Assembly (NCBI RefSeq): GCF_900156915.1
Contig: NZ_LT732535.1
Span: 827,480 to 891,479 of the forward strand
DNA: 64,000 nt
Direction: 5' to 3'
From: Sediminibacillus massiliensis
GTDB taxonomy: Bacteria > Bacillota > Bacilli > Bacillales > Amphibacillaceae
Shown: one piece after another, positions 10,602 through 19,173 of the stretch
Position numbering within the stretch: the stretch's first letter is position 1
Layout: every line of letters begins with the position of its first letter
The notes under the pieces: generated by a model
Seen by the model: only the letters and a program-made list of their open reading frames with translations
Databases searched by the model: none
What the model was told of the DNA's origin: nothing
Made by a program: the position numbers and the translations under genes

Positions 10602-11033
10602 TTAGATATCAAAATCCATCATATTCTCGGCTATCTCCGCAAATGATTCTTCTGACTCTTCTACATATGTTTCCCACTTGTTTCCTGCCCAGAATTCAAT
10701 TCTGTTGGATACACCGATGACCACGCATTCCTTATCTAGTTCTGCATATTTCCTCAATGGTGCCGGGATGTTTATCCTTCCCTGTTTATCTATTTCACAT
10801 TCAACTGCTCCTGAGAAAAAAAATCTTGTGAAGGCACGAGCGTCTTTCTTTGTCAGTGGCAGCTTTTTCAATTTTTCTTCGAGGAGGCGCCATTCGTTTT
10901 CCGGGTATGCAAACAAACATTGATCCAACCCACGGGTCAGTACAAAATTGTCTCCCAATCCATCTCTGAATTTTGCAGGGACTATTATGCGGCCTTTTGT
11001 ATCAATATTATGTTGGAATTCCCCCATAAACAT
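10602..11033 (-). CDS. mraZ: Transcriptional regulator MraZ
   Basis: DNA-binding repressor of the dcw operon made of two SpoVT-AbrB-like halves; both copies of the conserved element are visible ([13 protein letters not shown] near residue 12 and [13 protein letters not shown] in the second half). With the start at ATG 11033 the protein is 143 residues, the size of B. subtilis MraZ. The longer frame to 11048 would put the start inside the purine-rich ribosome site. First gene of the cluster. Four GTGG-type boxes lie immediately upstream (11039-11089), so autoregulation is likely. Confidence 0.96.
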   Translation of the reverse strand: MFMGEFQHNIDTKGRIIVPAKFRDGLGDNFVLTRGLDQCLFAYPENEWRLLEEKLKKLPLTKKDARAFTRFFFSGAVECEIDKQGRINIPAPLRKYAELDKECVVIGVSNRIEFWAGNKWETYVEESEESFAEIAENMMDFDI

Positions 11034-11038
11034 ATAGT

Positions 11039-11089
11039 CCGCCCCCACTTTCTATTTTCATCCTACCACAATCCCCCACTATTCACCAC
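11039..11089 (-). promoter_or_regulatory. MraZ operator: repeated GTGG boxes in front of the dcw operon
   Basis: Read on the minus strand, three direct repeats follow each other at exactly 10-base steps: GTGGTGAATA (11089-11080), GTGGGGGATT (11079-11070) and GTGGTAGGAT (11069-11060). A fourth, GTGGGGGCGG, begins at 11048 (21 bases further) and overlaps the mraZ ribosome site. Known MraZ operators are tandem TGGGN-like boxes spaced about one helical turn, so the fit is good. The exact promoter hexamers are unclear; TAGGAT inside the third box could be a -10. Confidence 0.75.
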
Positions 11090-11222
11090 TCATTTTTTTC
11101 GTAAAATTTTTCACTGGAATTGCATGTTTGGACAAAAGTTTTAAGTCTGTCGGTGACGGCTTTCATCAAGATACTTTGCTCAGTGGCCCTTCCCTGTCGT
11201 TTCTTGCATTAAACCAATAAAT

Positions 11223-11261
11223 AAAAAAACACTTGGCGGACATGAGTCCGGCCAAGTGTTT
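11223..11261 (-). terminator. Intrinsic terminator after bshC
   Basis: Stem AAACACTTGGC/GCCAAGTGTTT with an inner GGAC/GTCC extension. On the minus strand it is followed by a run of seven T, so it ends the bshC transcript about 50 bases after its stop and insulates mraZ. Confidence 0.85.
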
Positions 11262-11311
11262 GCTATTCACCATTCCCCGAAGTGGAGGAAAGTGGGTGGT
11301 ATATGCCGCAA

Positions 11312-12937
11312 TTATAAAAAAGCGGCGTAATGCTCTTTTTGATAATCGTAGTCGTATTCAATCAGTTCATCCAAGAAGCCTCTGCCATACCGGTTTATCC
11401 ATGCCAGGACATTCCAGCTCCGTTCCTGTAATCCGCCCTCTGGGTGAAGCATTAATTGAATGTGATCATAATCGCTGATTGTTTTGCTGTGTTTTGCTTG
11501 TAATGCCTTAAAAACTCTGCGCTCCAGGTAATCAATGTCATTGAATAGATAAGCTAAATTCTTTTCTGCCACATCGTCCAAATCATCACTTATATCTGCG
11601 GCAGCTTTCCGTAAAGGTTTGTGAGCCACTTCGACCGTCTTTTTCAACTGATCGGCTATTTCCTTTATCGGTGGTGACATTTGGGAGGACAGCCAATTGA
11701 TTTTTTCGGTATCGACGCCCTTCCCCACAGCATCCGTTGCGGTGATGGACAATTTCTCCATCCTTTTCTCCAACTGACGGTCAATCAGCGTCAACGACAA
11801 CCTCGGCAATACAGGGGGCATTAGCAGGGTCAAAGCATGGAAAGCTGTTTTTAACACGGACCAGTATCCAACTTCACCAGGGCCTGCAATGAATGCGAGT
11901 GTAGGGAACAAAAACTCCTGCATCAATGGCCTTGTCACCACATTGTTGCTCAGTTTTTCCGGAGTATTTCTTGCGATGTCTATCAATTCCTCTGTAGTGA
12001 ATTCACACTCGCCCTGTTTCCCTTTCCAAAGGCCATCGGTATCTTTGAACAATAGAACTCTTTCTCCATCTATATGATAAAATATATGGCCGGCATCTTC
12101 TTCCGCGTCCATGGCAATTGGATAGCCATTCCCATTGCTATCGTTTAGTGAACGATTAACACCGCTGCTAATAATCGGTTGTTGTTCAATCATTTTGACA
12201 AAATGCTCACCCTCTAATTTCCGGAGATTGGGATCTCCAGAATCGATCAGTACAAGCCCATGCCCGTCAAGTAGCCGGAACGTTATTCTGGCAAAAAAAT
12301 CTACATAGGTAACAGATTGTTCCAATAGTGCTTCCAATTCCTCTAACAGACTGCGCGTATATTCTGTTTCTGTCTGGCGTTGGAAAACTCGCTTTAACCA
12401 TTTGTAACCAGCCTCCTTATCCATTTCAAGGTCGGAAACTGATTTTTTTTCCACCACATTATGATCAATTTTGATTTTTTTCATATTGGAGGAATCTTCG
12501 GCCATAATATGGTTTATTTCCGCGAAGTCATGATCTTCCCCCGCAATCCAGAAAACCGGAACTACAGGTATTTGCAACTGCTTCTCTTGTTCATGAGCGA
12601 AGTTAATAATGGAAATCATCTTATGTATGGTATATAAAGGTCCTGTCAGTAACCCCGCCTGTTGTCCACCGATAACAACGACACTGTCGGGATTCCTCAG
12701 TCTGTCAATGTTCGCCATCGTAGAATCGGGCGCATGCCATTTTTTATTTGCCTCTTCCAGAACAGCTGCCAGGCCAGCACGATCATAAACACGTTTGTTT
12801 AAATCAGAGACCCTTTTAGAATATGTATCGGAATCGAAAGGATTATAGTCGAATTTTTGGTGGATATATTTGTCTCCATTGCGGTAACCAGCCATGAGCC
12901 GGCTTTGAGTATTAAGATTTATCGGGTCAATCCGCAT
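11312..12937 (-). CDS. bshC: Putative cysteine ligase BshC (bacillithiol biosynthesis)
   Basis: BshC is the proposed enzyme adding cysteine to GlcN-malate, the last step in making bacillithiol, the main low-molecular-weight thiol of Bacillaceae. It is 541 residues, close to B. subtilis YllA. Visible family signatures are VVIGGQQAGLLTGPLYTIHK near residue 88 and PVFWIAGEDHDFAEINH near 128, both conserved in the nucleotide-binding fold. ATG with AAAAGGAG ten bases upstream. It lies directly before mraZ as in B. subtilis. Monocistronic, with its own terminator. Confidence 0.93.
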   Translation of the reverse strand: MRIDPINLNTQSRLMAGYRNGDKYIHQKFDYNPFDSDTYSKRVSDLNKRVYDRAGLAAVLEEANKKWHAPDSTMANIDRLRNPDSVVVIGGQQAGLLTGPLYTIHKMISIINFAHEQEKQLQIPVVPVFWIAGEDHDFAEINHIMAEDSSNMKKIKIDHNVVEKKSVSDLEMDKEAGYKWLKRVFQRQTETEYTRSLLEELEALLEQSVTYVDFFARITFRLLDGHGLVLIDSGDPNLRKLEGEHFVKMIEQQPIISSGVNRSLNDSNGNGYPIAMDAEEDAGHIFYHIDGERVLLFKDTDGLWKGKQGECEFTTEELIDIARNTPEKLSNNVVTRPLMQEFLFPTLAFIAGPGEVGYWSVLKTAFHALTLLMPPVLPRLSLTLIDRQLEKRMEKLSITATDAVGKGVDTEKINWLSSQMSPPIKEIADQLKKTVEVAHKPLRKAAADISDDLDDVAEKNLAYLFNDIDYLERRVFKALQAKHSKTISDYDHIQLMLHPEGGLQERSWNVLAWINRYGRGFLDELIEYDYDYQKEHYAAFL

Positions 12938-13049
12938 CTAATAACTGCTCCTTTTCAAAGTAATTGACGTAGAATGACCGGTGATACCAGCCACTTTGCT
13001 TACTATATCGTATTTTACATAATTCCCTTTCTAAATTCACTTTTTTTGT

Positions 13050-13433
13050 TTATATATCAATCAAAGCTTTCGCCAAGCCTAAAAAAACAAGACCGAAATA
13101 AACAGCGAAAAACAACAGGAAGCTGAAACGCCAAAACACTTTCCATGCGTGCCGGAAGATGATTTCTTCCTTTGTTTTCCACTGAATGAATACCGAGGCG
13201 GCAAGCAATACAATCAATAATACAAATATATAACCAAAATAGGACCTTCCAGTAATTACCTGAAGCAGTGTGCCGACTGAAATAATATAAATCAATGTAG
13301 AATAATTAACCGTAGTATGGATTGCCTTCCACTTATTTCTGAACAATTTTGCAGATGAGAAATAAATGAGGAAAGTGATGACAACAGGCACGGTTACGAT
13401 AACACCCGTTAAGTAGGCTATTATTTCTATCAA
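13050..13433 (-). CDS. DUF3397-type membrane protein
   Basis: 127-residue protein of unknown function with four predicted membrane helices and a short basic loop (WKTKEE). Its size, topology and position between panE and bshC match the DUF3397 family of Bacillaceae. The start (ATG) is 7 bases after the panE stop, so panE and this gene are probably one transcript. No catalytic motif is visible; the family name is from memory and not verified by search. Confidence 0.7.
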   Translation of the reverse strand: MIEIIAYLTGVIVTVPVVITFLIYFSSAKLFRNKWKAIHTTVNYSTLIYIISVGTLLQVITGRSYFGYIFVLLIVLLAASVFIQWKTKEEIIFRHAWKVFWRFSFLLFFAVYFGLVFLGLAKALIDI

Positions 13434-13439
13434 TTACTT

Positions 13440-14321
13440 TTATCCCCTTTCTCCTTTACTCTCCAAGGCTTTGACACTCTGATAAGCAAATGTAGTATAT
13501 GGCAAATAAACTGATGACTGTGAAAGAAGATACCCGGATATACCATCTATTTCCGTTTTTCTTCCAAGTTGGATATCTTTTTTCATCGAAGAATGGTTAG
13601 CACCGGTTTTTTCAATTATCTCCAAAACTCTTATCCATTGTTTTTTCTCATCAAGTCCCAATACACCGGACGCTTCCGCACAAAGACGCTTTGCCAAAAC
13701 AGCCAGGTGCGGATTCGTGAGGATCATGCCATTTTCTACTTGAAAGATGGCGGTCAGTGGATTGATTACTGCATTAACAACTAGTTTTTCAGCCATTATA
13801 CTAAACCAACTTTCTACTATTTCAACAGGGAACCAGTCCCTGTCGAGTGCCGATTGAACGTCTCTTTCGTTCTTCAACTCCCCTTTTACGACAGCCATTT
13901 TCATGTTCCCCATCCCGGTATGTTCCACTTTGTTATCAGCCATTTTAACAGCCCCGTGTTCTGTTACAGCTGTCAAAATGGCCTGTGGAACATCCAACCC
14001 GGAAATAAGCGGTATATGTCCCATTCCATTCTGCATAAATACAAGCGGTGCTCCACTTTTCTCTTGGAGAACAGGAAATACCTCTTCTAAATGATATTGT
14101 TTGACGCCAATAAACAATAAATCTTCTCTTTTCAATTCACTGACTAATCTTGCTTCTATATAAAAACTCTCTTGAAGAGGTAATAAGATAATTCCTTGTT
14201 TTCTAATAAGAGTCATTTGAGATTCTCTGTTTACGTAAATAGTGACCCTGTGATTTTCCTTTGCGAAATAAGCGGCTGTCAAAAGACCGACAGCACCTCC
14301 GCCGATAATCCCTATGTCCAT
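13440..14321 (-). CDS. panE: 2-dehydropantoate 2-reductase family protein (PanE/ApbA)
   Basis: NADPH-dependent reductase of the ketopantoate reductase fold; ketopantoate to pantoate is a step to coenzyme A. The N-terminal nucleotide-binding loop GIIGGGAVG starts at residue 4. The MQNGMGH, AVTEHGAV and VVNAVINPLTAIF stretches match substrate-binding and C-terminal helical parts of the family. It is 293 residues, normal size. The position matches B. subtilis ylbQ. coaD, the later CoA-pathway gene, is 7 kb away. Substrate is inferred from the family. Confidence 0.88.
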   Translation of the reverse strand: MDIGIIGGGAVGLLTAAYFAKENHRVTIYVNRESQMTLIRKQGIILLPLQESFYIEARLVSELKREDLLFIGVKQYHLEEVFPVLQEKSGAPLVFMQNGMGHIPLISGLDVPQAILTAVTEHGAVKMADNKVEHTGMGNMKMAVVKGELKNERDVQSALDRDWFPVEIVESWFSIMAEKLVVNAVINPLTAIFQVENGMILTNPHLAVLAKRLCAEASGVLGLDEKKQWIRVLEIIEKTGANHSSMKKDIQLGRKTEIDGISGYLLSQSSVYLPYTTFAYQSVKALESKGERG

Positions 14322-14618
14322 TACATTTCACCTTCTATTCAAAACATCCTCTGCTTATTGTAGCAAACAATAGGTGAATTTTCTGTCTAAACTCGTCTCA
14401 AACTTAATAAATTTGCAATTCATTTCATTCTGAAAATTTTTGTATTATAATAAAGGTACAGAGAAATAACCGAATATTGCGAAGAGGCATGAAAAAGAAG
14501 AAAAACCTTTATAAAAATCAAGTTATCTTCCAGCAGGCCAGAATATGCATTTAATTATTAGCAGCATGCCTTTTCAAATTTTGATCAATCTTCGTTCGTA
14601 GGGAAAGGGGTAATCAAT

Positions 14619-15098
14619 GTGGACTCGATAAAAGTGGAAAGATTGTTAGTCAATTACAAGACATTAGAGATGTTCACCAGATTCAAAGAATACGGAAACC
14701 AGGAATTATCGATGTGGGAAGACTTACAAAGTAACATTATTGAGAATGACAGCGAATCTCCTTTTTTCGGCATTTATTATGGGAACGCTTTAGTAGCAAG
14801 GATGAGCTTGTATAAAATATCCGCCAAGTACGATAAATACTTCGATCCTCCCCAAGATTATCTTGAATTATGGAAGTTGGAAGTGTTGCCGGATTACAGG
14901 GAAAAGGGATACGGTACTGCATTAGTAGAATTCGCCAAACAATATCAAATGCCTATCAAGACTAATCCCAGAATTAATTCCCATGAGTTTTGGGAGAAAA
15001 TGGGGTTTCAGAAAGCAAAGTATGACATGGAAAGGGATCTTGGAGAAAACCCACTGATTTGGACGCCGCCTGGTGTCGCTGAACAAAATGCTTCCTGA
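14619..15098 (+). CDS. ylbP: GNAT family N-acetyltransferase YlbP
   Basis: 159-residue protein of the Gcn5-related acetyltransferase fold; the acetyl-CoA loop is YREKGYGTAL near residue 100, preceded by the beta strand LELWKLEVLP. The tail MERDLGENPLIW is characteristic of YlbP orthologues. The start is GTG at 14619 with AAAGGGG eight bases upstream. The substrate is unknown. Divergent from panE and convergent with gerR, as in B. subtilis. The roughly 300 bases before it contain a TATAAT hexamer but no -35 that I trust. Confidence 0.9.
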   Translation: MDSIKVERLLVNYKTLEMFTRFKEYGNQELSMWEDLQSNIIENDSESPFFGIYYGNALVARMSLYKISAKYDKYFDPPQDYLELWKLEVLPDYREKGYGTALVEFAKQYQMPIKTNPRINSHEFWEKMGFQKAKYDMERDLGENPLIWTPPGVAEQNAS

Positions 15099-15114
15099 CG
15101 AATAGATACCATAA

Positions 15115-15186
15115 AAAAGTCGTCTTATGATCTTTATCGCTTTCCCGCAGAGACACAGGGACACGCAGATCATTCTGACGACTTCT
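15115..15186 (-). terminator. Long imperfect hairpin terminating gerR
   Basis: AAGTCGTC (15117-15124) pairs with GACGACTT (15177-15184); inside it ATGATCT pairs with AGATCAT, and the remaining loop carries CCCTGTGTC-like pairing. On the minus strand the outer stem ends in TTTTTTAT, fitting an intrinsic terminator for gerR. The plus side has no T run, so any effect on ylbP is weaker. Confidence 0.7.
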
Positions 15187-15193
15187 TCAATGA

Positions 15194-15688
15194 TTATTTA
15201 TCGACGGTTTGTTTATCACTAGATGGGGTCTCCACCCATTTCCAAAGCACACCTATTTCCCTCCAAGCTTCTTGGTACCTCTTCAGCCTGCTTTTTAGGA
15301 TTTTGTTTTCCTCGATCAGTTTTTCCAGTTCTTCCTCGCTAGAATCCCGACTATTAATGGAATTGTAATTAGTCCTCATTTTTTCCAATAAAGAGATAGC
15401 AGCATCCAGGGTGACTTCCCCTTCTCCGCTATCCTTCACAGGCATATACGTCTCCAGAGTGTCTCCTTGCTTTCTATCTTTTTTTGCAAGTTCAATAGCC
15501 TTTTGATATTGCTTCCTAATTGCTGCATTCCATCTGAATCCGCAAGCCGCCGGGGTCCTGGACAAGCGATTGGCCACTTCCTTGAAGGCTTCCAATTGGG
15601 TCTTCCCATCTCTTATATATCGCAAAACGGTTTCAGCCAGAAGCACATCTTCATCTTGGCTCCAGGCATCCTGTCTCGTATTGTTCAT
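15194..15688 (-). CDS. gerR: RsfA-family sporulation transcription factor GerR (YlbO)
   Basis: 164-residue protein with an N-terminal Myb/SANT-like DNA-binding region ([18 protein letters not shown] ... [17 protein letters not shown]), a variable middle and a C-terminal coiled coil ([20 protein letters not shown]). This is the layout of RsfA and its paralogue GerR. B. subtilis ylbO, next to ylbP, is gerR, a SigE-dependent mother-cell regulator, so synteny selects GerR. ATG preceded by GGAGGG. A near-consensus SigE -10 lies upstream. Confidence 0.87.
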   Translation of the reverse strand: MNNTRQDAWSQDEDVLLAETVLRYIRDGKTQLEAFKEVANRLSRTPAACGFRWNAAIRKQYQKAIELAKKDRKQGDTLETYMPVKDSGEGEVTLDAAISLLEKMRTNYNSINSRDSSEEELEKLIEENKILKSRLKRYQEAWREIGVLWKWVETPSSDKQTVDK

Positions 15689-15717
15689 ACCATCCCTCCT
15701 GTATACGGTTTGCTATC

Positions 15718-15746
15718 AATGTATGCAAAAGATAGGTATGATAGAC
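15718..15746 (-). promoter_or_regulatory. Candidate SigE promoter of gerR
   Basis: On the minus strand CATACATT (15725-15718) matches the SigE -10 consensus CATACAHT exactly. The -35 region, GTCTAT at 15746-15741, lies 15 bases upstream and is only a partial match. Known SigE control of gerR in B. subtilis supports the call. Confidence 0.5.
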
Positions 15747-15787
15747 TAAATATCTCACTCTATTTTTAATTACATGTAAAAAAATTA

Positions 15788-15832
15788 AAAACACCTTTCA
15801 AACAGACAACAGGTTTGTTTGAAAGGTGTTTT
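15788..15832 (-). terminator. Intrinsic terminator after rpmF
   Basis: Stem AACACCTTTCAAAC/GTTTGAAAGGTGTT followed on the minus strand by TTTTTAATTTTTTT. Ends the DUF177-rpmF transcript 15 bases past the rpmF stop. Confidence 0.88.
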
Positions 15833-15846
15833 ATTGAATCAGCGGT

Positions 15847-16020
15847 TTATTGTTCTACCACTTGTTTTCCATCGTAATGTCCGCAAGATTTGCAAACACG
15901 GTGAGGTTTTGTGTATTCTCCACAATTTGAGCATTCAATCATGCCAGGTAAATGCAACTTTTTGTGGGTACGACGTTGATTTTTAACTTTCTTTGAAGTT
16001 CTTCTTTTTGGTACTGCCAT
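15847..16020 (-). CDS. rpmF: 50S ribosomal protein L32
   Basis: 57-residue ribosomal protein starting [10 protein letters not shown], the typical L32 beginning. Four cysteines in two pairs (CSNC and CKSC, residues 30-46) make the zinc-binding form. ATG with a GGAGGTG ribosome site. It follows the DUF177 gene by 66 bases, an arrangement conserved across bacteria. The start, stop and translation were read directly from the sequence. Confidence 0.97.
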   Translation of the reverse strand: MAVPKRRTSKKVKNQRRTHKKLHLPGMIECSNCGEYTKPHRVCKSCGHYDGKQVVEQ

Positions 16021-16086
16021 GTCTTACACCTCCTTCAATCCTTACGAAAATCTGACCTTACTTATAATAAGGATCCATAGGTAATC

Positions 16087-16617
16087 CTATCGATTTTCTT
16101 TATTTTCCTGATCATTTAATAATGATTGCAGTTTTTCCAGGCGGGGATCAATTTTCTTTTCTTTCTTTGCTTCGGTTTGTAGTTCCCAGCCTTCCCCTTC
16201 TGTCAAAGCATTTTCTTGAACAGCCTTATCTTCAGAAAAAACTCTGAACGGTACTTCCAATAAAACATTTTCCTTGATATAAGGCGTTAAGTCAAGCATT
16301 TCTCCATCGACAGGATGAATTTCCGATTCATCTTCCTCTTGATAATAAGGAGACGTGGAAAACACTTCAATAGCATCCACATGAAACGGGTACGGGACAT
16401 CGACTAACGTTCGTGCGCACGGTAAGATCATTTCACCATCAATCGAGAAATGACAGGTAACTTCATTTCCCTGCATAGTAGCGTGGCCTTTGACATGAAC
16501 GGGGTCAATTTTACGGATATCATTTTTCATTTCTGCAATTTCAGAGATATCTTCCGTTTCTTCAAAATAGACAGGTTCTGATCCTGCTATTTTAAGTTTT
16601 TGGAGAGAAATTTTCAT
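16087..16617 (-). CDS. ylbN: YceD/DUF177 family protein (YlbN)
   Basis: 176-residue acidic protein of the YceD (DUF177) family, which is found upstream of rpmF in most bacteria and has been linked to 23S rRNA metabolism. The motif CHFSIDGEMILPCARTL shows the conserved C...CAR segment near residue 65. The start is ATG 16617, with GAGGTGA five bases upstream; the longer frame would start inside that ribosome site. C-terminal residues are charged (KKEKKIDPRLEKL). Molecular function remains inferred. Confidence 0.9.
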   Translation of the reverse strand: MKISLQKLKIAGSEPVYFEETEDISEIAEMKNDIRKIDPVHVKGHATMQGNEVTCHFSIDGEMILPCARTLVDVPYPFHVDAIEVFSTSPYYQEEDESEIHPVDGEMLDLTPYIKENVLLEVPFRVFSEDKAVQENALTEGEGWELQTEAKKEKKIDPRLEKLQSLLNDQENKENR

Positions 16618-16873
16618 ATAAATCACCTCAAGGCAACAAGAGTAATTTTAAAAGGAAATTGACGATTTGTCAACATTTTTTCTTTACAGACTATTAAATA
16701 CTTTATCCATAATCCAAAACCTTATAACTTTTTTCGTTCATTCATCTTAACACAATTATCCCTGTATATCCACGCATTGAGAATACAGCCTGTATATTCC
16801 TTTTCCAGTGACTTTTGCTGTTGGAGCATACACCATGGTAAAATGAACACATCTTAACACAGGAGTTGACAAA

Positions 16874-18088
16874 ATGGATGCTTGCGGACTTATTGTAGAA
16901 TACAATCCTTTCCACTTCGGTCATAAATATCATTTAGAACAGTCAAGGCAATTATCAGGTGCTGATTGCATGGTTGCTGTAATGAGCGGTAATTTCCTGC
17001 AGAGGGGAGAACCTGCAATAATCGATAAATTTGAGCGTGCCAAAGCAGCCATCGACTCTGGCGTAGATTTAGTAGTAGAACTCCCCACCTTGTATGCTGT
17101 CCAGAATAGCGATTACTTCGCTAAAGGTGCTTTGATGATTTTAGGGGAACTAGGTGTTGACTCTATTTGCTTCGGAAGTGAACAAGGCAAGACCGAACCT
17201 TTTTTGCATGCGCGGAAAACGCTTGAGGAACAGAGTGATAAATACACTGATATATTAAAACACGGGTTGTCTGATGGCTTGTCTTTTCCTGAAGCGAGCC
17301 GATCTGCTTATGAAACCATTGGTCTTTCCAACAAGGAGATCGATTTAACAAAACCCAACAATATTTTGGGATTTAGTTATATAAAGGCCATACATCAATT
17401 GAAATTATCCATCAGACCGATGACGATAAAAAGAATCCACAATGATTACCATGATACAGAAATACAACATCAAATCGCAAGCGCCACAAGTATCAGGAAA
17501 GAGCTGCATAAGCACAGAAAGCTGACGGAACCGGTTAATTCTACACTTCCTGGTCCTTCGAAAAGAGCATTAGAGCGATACTTACAAAAAGCAAAAACAT
17601 GGCATAACTGGGAAGCTTACTTTTCCATTCTACAATACAGGGTGTTAACTATGCCGGTCGATCAACTGAAAAATGTATTCGGGATAAGAGAAGGACTGGA
17701 ATACCGACTGAAAAAGACAGCCAAAGAGGCAGATTCTTTTGAATCCTGGATGCAGCTTTTAAAGACCAAAAGGTACACATGGACAAGACTGCAGCGTGTC
17801 TTTGTAAATATTTTGCTACATAACGAAGCAGATTCGGTAAGTAGAATGTTAGAAAATGATGCGGCACCTTACATAAGGATTCTGGCTATGTCACCTGCAG
17901 GTAGAAGTTACCTTAACTTGATGAAAAAAAAGCTCAACTCCCCGCTGTATTCAAAACTTCCTAGAGAGAACAACCCTGTACTTGCCTTGGAGGAACGGGC
18001 TACTGATGGTTATTATAGTATCCTCCCTCCCCGTATAAGAAAAGAGCTGCGTAAAAAAGAAATTATGCCGCCATACATGGCGACATAA
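16874..18088 (+). CDS. tmcAL: tRNA(Met) cytidine acetate ligase TmcAL (YlbM)
   Basis: Makes N4-acetylcytidine at the wobble position of elongator tRNA-Met from acetate and ATP. It is 404 residues. The N-terminal nucleotidyltransferase signature EYNPFHFGHKYHL (residues 9-21), with AVMSGNFLQRGEPAI following, is diagnostic of the YlbM family, and SQ..SGADC and RAKAAIDSGVDLVVELP complete the domain. Divergent from ylbN and convergent with ylbL, as in B. subtilis. ATG with CAGGAG upstream. Confidence 0.94.
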   Translation: MDACGLIVEYNPFHFGHKYHLEQSRQLSGADCMVAVMSGNFLQRGEPAIIDKFERAKAAIDSGVDLVVELPTLYAVQNSDYFAKGALMILGELGVDSICFGSEQGKTEPFLHARKTLEEQSDKYTDILKHGLSDGLSFPEASRSAYETIGLSNKEIDLTKPNNILGFSYIKAIHQLKLSIRPMTIKRIHNDYHDTEIQHQIASATSIRKELHKHRKLTEPVNSTLPGPSKRALERYLQKAKTWHNWEAYFSILQYRVLTMPVDQLKNVFGIREGLEYRLKKTAKEADSFESWMQLLKTKRYTWTRLQRVFVNILLHNEADSVSRMLENDAAPYIRILAMSPAGRSYLNLMKKKLNSPLYSKLPRENNPVLALEERATDGYYSILPPRIRKELRKKEIMPPYMAT

Positions 18089-18096
18089 ATATACAA

Positions 18097-18148
18097 AAAA
18101 ACTGTCCGGGCCGCCCTTTTTCAAGGTATATAGCCCTGACAGTTTTTT
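18097..18148. terminator. Bidirectional terminator between tmcAL and ylbL
   Basis: Stem AAACTGTC.CGGG / CCC.TGACAGTTT with A and T runs on either side; it fits termination of both convergent genes. Confidence 0.8.
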
Positions 18149-19173
18149 TATCCAATGGACTGCATTTCGTTTAGATAATCTACGGCCTCCTGGAAAGTGT
18201 CAACAGGAACAATTTTCATATCTGTACCTATTTCTTCGGCAGTCTCTTTAGCGACTGAGTAATTGGAATTTTCTGCTCCATTTTCATTCGGAGCAAAAAA
18301 GACATCGCATCCCTCTTGATCTGCTGCAATTACTTTCTTGTCTATGCCGCCTATCCTGCCGACTTCCCCTTCATAGTTTATTTCTCCTGTACCGGCGATT
18401 TGGTATCCTTTTGTCATATCTTCTTCTGTCAGCTGATCATAGATTTCCAAACTGAACATTAATCCAGCACTTGGGCCGCCGATATTTCCACTTGCGAACG
18501 ACAAGGCTGGCTCTACTTCTACTTCCCGGTCTGTTACTAATTGAATCCCGATGCCAATCCGTTCATCCTGACCAGGAAACAGTTCAAGTTCAATACTTTC
18601 TGTAATTTGTTCGCCATCTCTATTCACAGTGACTTCAATCTTGTCACCAGCTTCTTTGGTTGAGATGTAATCGATCATCTGATCAGATGTTTCCATTTCT
18701 TCCCCATCTATCCGCAAAATTCTGTCCCCTGCCTTCAGTTTACCATCAGCAGGCATTTCCCTTATTACAGTGACAACGTAAATTCCCTTATATTCGATTT
18801 CAATTTCCTCACCAGCCGCCTGGTAAGCAACTACTGTGGATGCTTCTTGGGAATTTTCCATCATCTGGAGCTGTGCATCAAAATATTCATCTTGAGAAAT
18901 TCCTTCTGGGAAGACTTCGTCAATTGGCTGAATTTCCTGATAGGGTCTTATCGATGCCAGCAAATACTGAAGCGGTGTAGCCTGTCCCCCTCTGATTGTC
19001 ACCAAATGCATATCTCCCTCACTTTTATAGCCATCCGCAACCTCTACAATCGGATTAAGCGCATCCGCACCGCCCGGTTTATAAATGTAATATGGCAGCC
19101 GATAGCTAACTAGAAAGACAGCAATAATTAAAATGATAATTGCCGAAAACATTCCACGCTTGTTGAATCTCAT
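18148..19173 (-). CDS. ylbL: PDZ-containing Lon-like serine protease YlbL/DdcP
   Basis: Membrane-anchored protease with the active site outside the membrane. It has one N-terminal helix (residues 8-27), a PDZ domain around residues 128-205 (GIYVVTVIREMPADGKLKAGD) and a Lon-type catalytic domain with serine in GGPSAGLMFSL (near 235) and lysine in GGIDKKVIAA (near 280). In B. subtilis this protein (DdcP) degrades the division inhibitor YneA to end the DNA-damage checkpoint; the same role is inferred. Start overlaps the ylbK stop by 4 bases, so the two are coupled. Confidence 0.92.
   Translation of the reverse strand: MRFNKRGMFSAIIILIIAVFLVSYRLPYYIYKPGGADALNPIVEVADGYKSEGDMHLVTIRGGQATPLQYLLASIRPYQEIQPIDEVFPEGISQDEYFDAQLQMMENSQEASTVVAYQAAGEEIEIEYKGIYVVTVIREMPADGKLKAGDRILRIDGEEMETSDQMIDYISTKEAGDKIEVTVNRDGEQITESIELELFPGQDERIGIGIQLVTDREVEVEPALSFASGNIGGPSAGLMFSLEIYDQLTEEDMTKGYQIAGTGEINYEGEVGRIGGIDKKVIAADQEGCDVFFAPNENGAENSNYSVAKETAEEIGTDMKIVPVDTFQEAVDYLNEMQSIG

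Noticed and set aside
14489-14554. 21-residue lysine-rich plus-strand frame before ylbP
   Set aside because: GAGG is only one base from the ATG and the sequence is AT-rich low complexity; no support.
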